A stretch of 7,213 nucleotides of DNA from NCBI GenBank assembly GCA_017880985.1, contig JADGRK010000123.1:1-7213 (forward strand), in the 5' to 3' direction. This DNA comes from Rhodoferax sp. (GTDB lineage: Bacteria > Pseudomonadota > Gammaproteobacteria > Burkholderiales > Burkholderiaceae_C). The notes below the pieces were generated by a model. It saw nothing but the letters and a program-made list of their open reading frames with translations, was not told the DNA's origin and did no database searches. Positions 5,630 to 7,213 of the stretch are shown here, piece by piece; position 1 is the stretch's first letter; each line of letters begins with the position of its first letter. The position numbers and the translations under genes are program-made.

Positions 5630-5976
5630 ATACACCCGCAAAAAAATTTCACTTGGTGTTCTCCATCATCATGGGCGCGATGAAGGTTGTTTTGATGACG
5701 TTTGTTATCACACTGGTGAACCTGGGCTGGATAGAACACTTTCTTATGGTCCGGATGAAATCATTTGGCATCGCCTATGCGGTGGCGATGCCGGTCATCT
5801 TATTTGTCGCCCCGTTGGCCCGCAAGATCGCCGGGAATCAGATCGCCGGGAATCTGCTGAGTGTGCTGCCGGGCCTGGCTTGTGCGTGTCAGGCTTTCTT
5901 GAAGTTGCCTTCTGTCTCGATCTTGGCGCAGACGGCGCGGCACAGCGCCGGTATCCGGTCATCGATGATGCGGTAA
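5605..5976 (+). CDS. DUF2798-like two-helix membrane protein, with damaged ends
   Basis: In-frame residues 14-75 give two membrane helices (about 17-40 and 54-74) with F-H-L-V-F-S-I-I-M-G, L30-M-T-F-V-I-T, G56-I-A-Y-A-V-A-M-P and V68-A-P-L-A-R-K, the pattern of the small DUF2798 family (usually about 70-80 residues). The function of the family is unknown. Both ends are odd. Upstream, the only start before the domain is GTG 5605, inside the overlapping stub and without a ribosome site; the sequence GTC-ACT-CTG-AAT looks as if an original ATG was lost. Downstream, a 15-bp duplication follows the domain and the frame then runs 88 bp into the antisense of the arsR gene. The last 45 or so residues are therefore probably not ancestral. 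The domain is likely; the stated ends are not certain. Confidence 0.6.
   Translation: MRFCEVTLNTPAKKFHLVFSIIMGAMKVVLMTFVITLVNLGWIEHFLMVRMKSFGIAYAVAMPVILFVAPLARKIAGNQIAGNLLSVLPGLACACQAFLKLPSVSILAQTARHSAGIRSSMMR
5825..5854 (+). repeat. 15-bp perfect tandem duplication
   Basis: AGATCGCCGGGAATC occurs twice in direct succession (5825-5839 and 5840-5854). In the DUF2798 frame it gives IAGNQ-IAGNL, so the frame is kept. It looks like a recent replication-slippage event just after the second membrane helix. Confidence 0.9.
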
Positions 5977-6233
5977 TAGATTTGCACGCCATCACGGCGC
6001 TTGCCGAGCACACCTGCCTGGTACAAGGTGCTCAGGTGCTGCGACATATTGGGCTGGGTCGTGTTGATCTTGCTGAGCAGATAGCTCACGTTCTTCTCGC
6101 CGTCGCAAAGGCAACTGATGATTTTGAGCCGCATCGGTGCCGAGATGACCCGAAACAACTCCGCCGCCAAGTCAAACACGGCGTCTGGTCTATCCAGTTC
6201 GGATGGAATTTCTGGCACTGAACGCTTGAGCAT
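5889..6233 (-). CDS. ArsR/SmtB-family transcriptional repressor with paired cysteines
   Basis: A 114-residue winged-helix dimeric repressor, the usual size for ArsR/SmtB proteins. Seen: helix alpha-1 around 17-30, A32-P-M-R-L-K-I-I-S-C41-L-C43-D, the recognition region T59-Q-P-N-M-S-Q-H-L-S-T-L-Y-Q-A-G-V-L (59-76), and the wing R79-R-D-G-V-Q-I-Y-Y-R. C41-x-C43 lies where ArsR/CadC proteins carry their alpha-3 metal ligands (the ELCVCDL box). C98 and C102 lie in the C-terminal helix. The protein could therefore sense a metal(loid) or, like BigR/SqrR, persulfides by disulfide or polysulfide bridging. The Cys43-Cys102 spacing of 59 is shorter than the roughly 66 of BigR/SqrR, so class membership is open. 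It lies 29 bp downstream of eamA on the same strand; its 3' end overlaps the DUF2798 frame. Confidence 0.9.
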   Translation of the reverse strand: MLKRSVPEIPSELDRPDAVFDLAAELFRVISAPMRLKIISCLCDGEKNVSYLLSKINTTQPNMSQHLSTLYQAGVLGKRRDGVQIYYRIIDDRIPALCRAVCAKIETEGNFKKA

Positions 6234-6256
6234 AAAAATGATGCCTGGATGATGTA

Positions 6257-6272
6257 AGTGGATTATTCCACT
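6257..6272. promoter_or_regulatory. Inverted repeat AGTGGA-N4-TCCACT at the eamA-arsR junction
   Basis: Perfect 6-base arms spanning the last codons and stop of eamA, 24 bp upstream of the arsR ATG. On the minus strand no T-run follows, so it does not look like an intrinsic terminator. An autoregulatory ArsR operator is the better guess. ArsR genes are commonly self-repressed through such a dyad. Confidence 0.4.
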
Positions 6273-7144
6273 ATTGAAGATGTCCCGGATTGGCGAGGGC
6301 TATGCCTCGGTTTGAGTTCGCTGAAAATGACCGCCGCCAGCACCAGCGCAGCGCCCATCGCAGCGCGGCCGGTGAGCAGTTCGCCCAGCCAGAGCCAGGC
6401 GGTCAGTGCCGCAAAGACCGGCTCCATGGCAAAAATCACCGCAGACTTGTCGGCTGAAAGCCCACGCTGTCCGAGCGCCTGCAAAAACAGCATGGCCGCT
6501 GTGGCGATAACGCCCAGATAGGTCAGGGCGACCCAATGCACTGTGGCCCTGGCCAGCAAGTCGGAAGGCTTGGCGCTGAGGAGCGCAGCGCCAAGCAGCC
6601 AGGCGCAGGCCAGCAGCGCCATGACGGCGATCTGGGTCGCTGCCAACTGACGCAAGTCGTGCCGACCAGCACGTCCGGACAAAGCAATGATGTAACCCGC
6701 ATAGGCCAGCGCACACACCAGGGTTGCCAGGTCGCCCTGCAAGTTGGCACCGCCATCCCACGACATCAGACCAATCCCGGTGCACGCCAGCGTGGCGCAC
6801 ACCAGCACTCGCGCTGACAAACGCGCACCCATCGCTGCGCCAATCAGGGGCACCATCAAAACATTGAGACTGGTCAGAAACGCGCTGCGGTTGCTGGAAA
6901 TAAATTCCAGGCCATAGGCCTGCGCGACATAGGACACCAACGCCATCGCGCCGAGCACCACGCCGTCGCGCCAGGTATGGCGCGGAACCCGTCTCAAGAA
7001 CGGCGCCAGGCACAGCGCCGCGATAACGAATCGCAGCGCTGAAATCTCAACCCCGCTCAGGCTCACCAGCAGAGACTTCAGCAACGGAAAGGTGGTGCCC
7101 CAGACCGCGGTGACGCCGAGCAACAGCAACACATGCCGACTCAT
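6263..7144 (-). CDS. EamA-family (drug/metabolite transporter superfamily) inner-membrane exporter
   Basis: A 293-residue protein with about ten membrane helices in two tandem EamA repeats (roughly 1-130 and 138-285). Typical marks are W15-G-T-T-F-P near the N-terminus, S83-S-N-R-S-A-F-L-T-S-L-N-V-L-M-V-P-L in repeat one, and the matching segment in repeat two (LSADKSAVIFAMEPVFAALT) with W-L-W-L-G-E-L-L-T-G after it. Such proteins export metabolites, amino acids or drugs; the substrate cannot be read from the sequence. The start at ATG 7144 fits the usual N-terminus but has no good ribosome site. Its stop lies within the inverted repeat in front of arsR, so the two may form one transcript, possibly with arsR as regulator. 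Confidence 0.92.
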   Translation of the reverse strand: MSRHVLLLLGVTAVWGTTFPLLKSLLVSLSGVEISALRFVIAALCLAPFLRRVPRHTWRDGVVLGAMALVSYVAQAYGLEFISSNRSAFLTSLNVLMVPLIGAAMGARLSARVLVCATLACTGIGLMSWDGGANLQGDLATLVCALAYAGYIIALSGRAGRHDLRQLAATQIAVMALLACAWLLGAALLSAKPSDLLARATVHWVALTYLGVIATAAMLFLQALGQRGLSADKSAVIFAMEPVFAALTAWLWLGELLTGRAAMGAALVLAAVIFSELKPRHSPRQSGTSSIVE

Positions 7145-7155
7145 CGGTTGCGATC

Positions 7156-7181
7156 GGGTTGGGGTTGGGGTAATGGCAGGG
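7156..7181 (+). other. G-rich tract with four G-runs upstream of eamA
   Basis: On the plus strand (the template strand for eamA) there are runs GGG, GGGG, GGGG and GGG with loops TT, TT and an 8-base loop. This is close to a G-quadruplex pattern. It lies 12-37 bases before the eamA ATG, in place of a normal ribosome site. A role in expression is speculative. Confidence 0.35.
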
Positions 7182-7187
7182 ATCGGC

Positions 7188-7213
7188 TCATTCTTCAGGT
7201 GTCAAAGCGACAC
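7188..7213 (-). CDS. Possible C-terminal end of a further minus-strand gene
   Basis: The minus-strand frame reads V-A-L-T-P-E-E-stop, ending 43 bp before the eamA ATG. The ending looks natural for a protein tail, but eight codons are too few to prove coding or to name a product. Confidence 0.25.

Noticed and set aside
5855..5888. GC-rich GCCGGGCCTGGC as a terminator between the convergent genes
   Set aside because: It has no room for a loop and no T-run on either strand.
6213..6230. TGGCACT followed by GCTTGAG as a second sigma-54 promoter
   Set aside because: The -12 block does not fall at the required distance and the site lies inside the arsR coding sequence on the opposite strand.

Overview
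The window looks like a chromosomal piece of a betaproteobacterium, probably of the Comamonadaceae (Rhodoferax/Polaromonas-like). This rests on the GC-rich codon choice, the E. coli-type cytochrome bd genes preceded by cydP, a stand-alone MlaC-type protein and the general protein flavour. The genus is inferred, not shown.

Left part (1-2199): the minus strand carries a tight operon, cydP-cydA-cydB, for a quinol-oxidising cytochrome bd terminal oxidase of the long-Q-loop type. CydB is cut by the window edge. cydA begins with TTG inside a 4-base overlap with the cydP stop. The 193-bp gap between cydP and the next gene is a divergent control region. It holds a near-consensus sigma-54 (-24/-12) promoter facing cydP, a perfect 6-5-6 inverted repeat about 130 bp upstream of the predicted start of transcription, and a sigma-70-like promoter facing the other way.

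Middle (2200-3552): a divergent gene encodes a sigma-54 enhancer-binding protein (PAS, then AAA+ with GAFTGA, then Fis-type HTH). Its PAS domain has a Cys/His cluster. Gene order and promoter type together suggest a dedicated sigma-54 circuit that turns on cytochrome bd in response to a redox, gas or metal signal. This is the most interesting system in the window.

Right of that (3756-5976, plus strand): a rhodanese with a signal peptide, an MlaC-like periplasmic lipid-binding protein without its Mla partners, and a class I SAM-dependent methyltransferase follow one another and may be co-transcribed. They run into a scarred stretch. There, a 21-codon stub resembling the N-terminus of the GDCCVxC (seleno)protein family overlaps a DUF2798-type two-helix membrane protein. 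The latter has lost a good start signal, carries a 15-bp tandem duplication, and runs on into the antisense of the next gene.

Right end (5889-7213, minus strand): an ArsR-family repressor with paired cysteines is followed upstream by an EamA/DMT-family ten-helix transporter, with a 6-4-6 inverted repeat at their junction. The last 26 bases may be the C-terminal end of another minus-strand gene.

No rRNA, tRNA, CRISPR array, transposase or convincing intrinsic terminator was seen.
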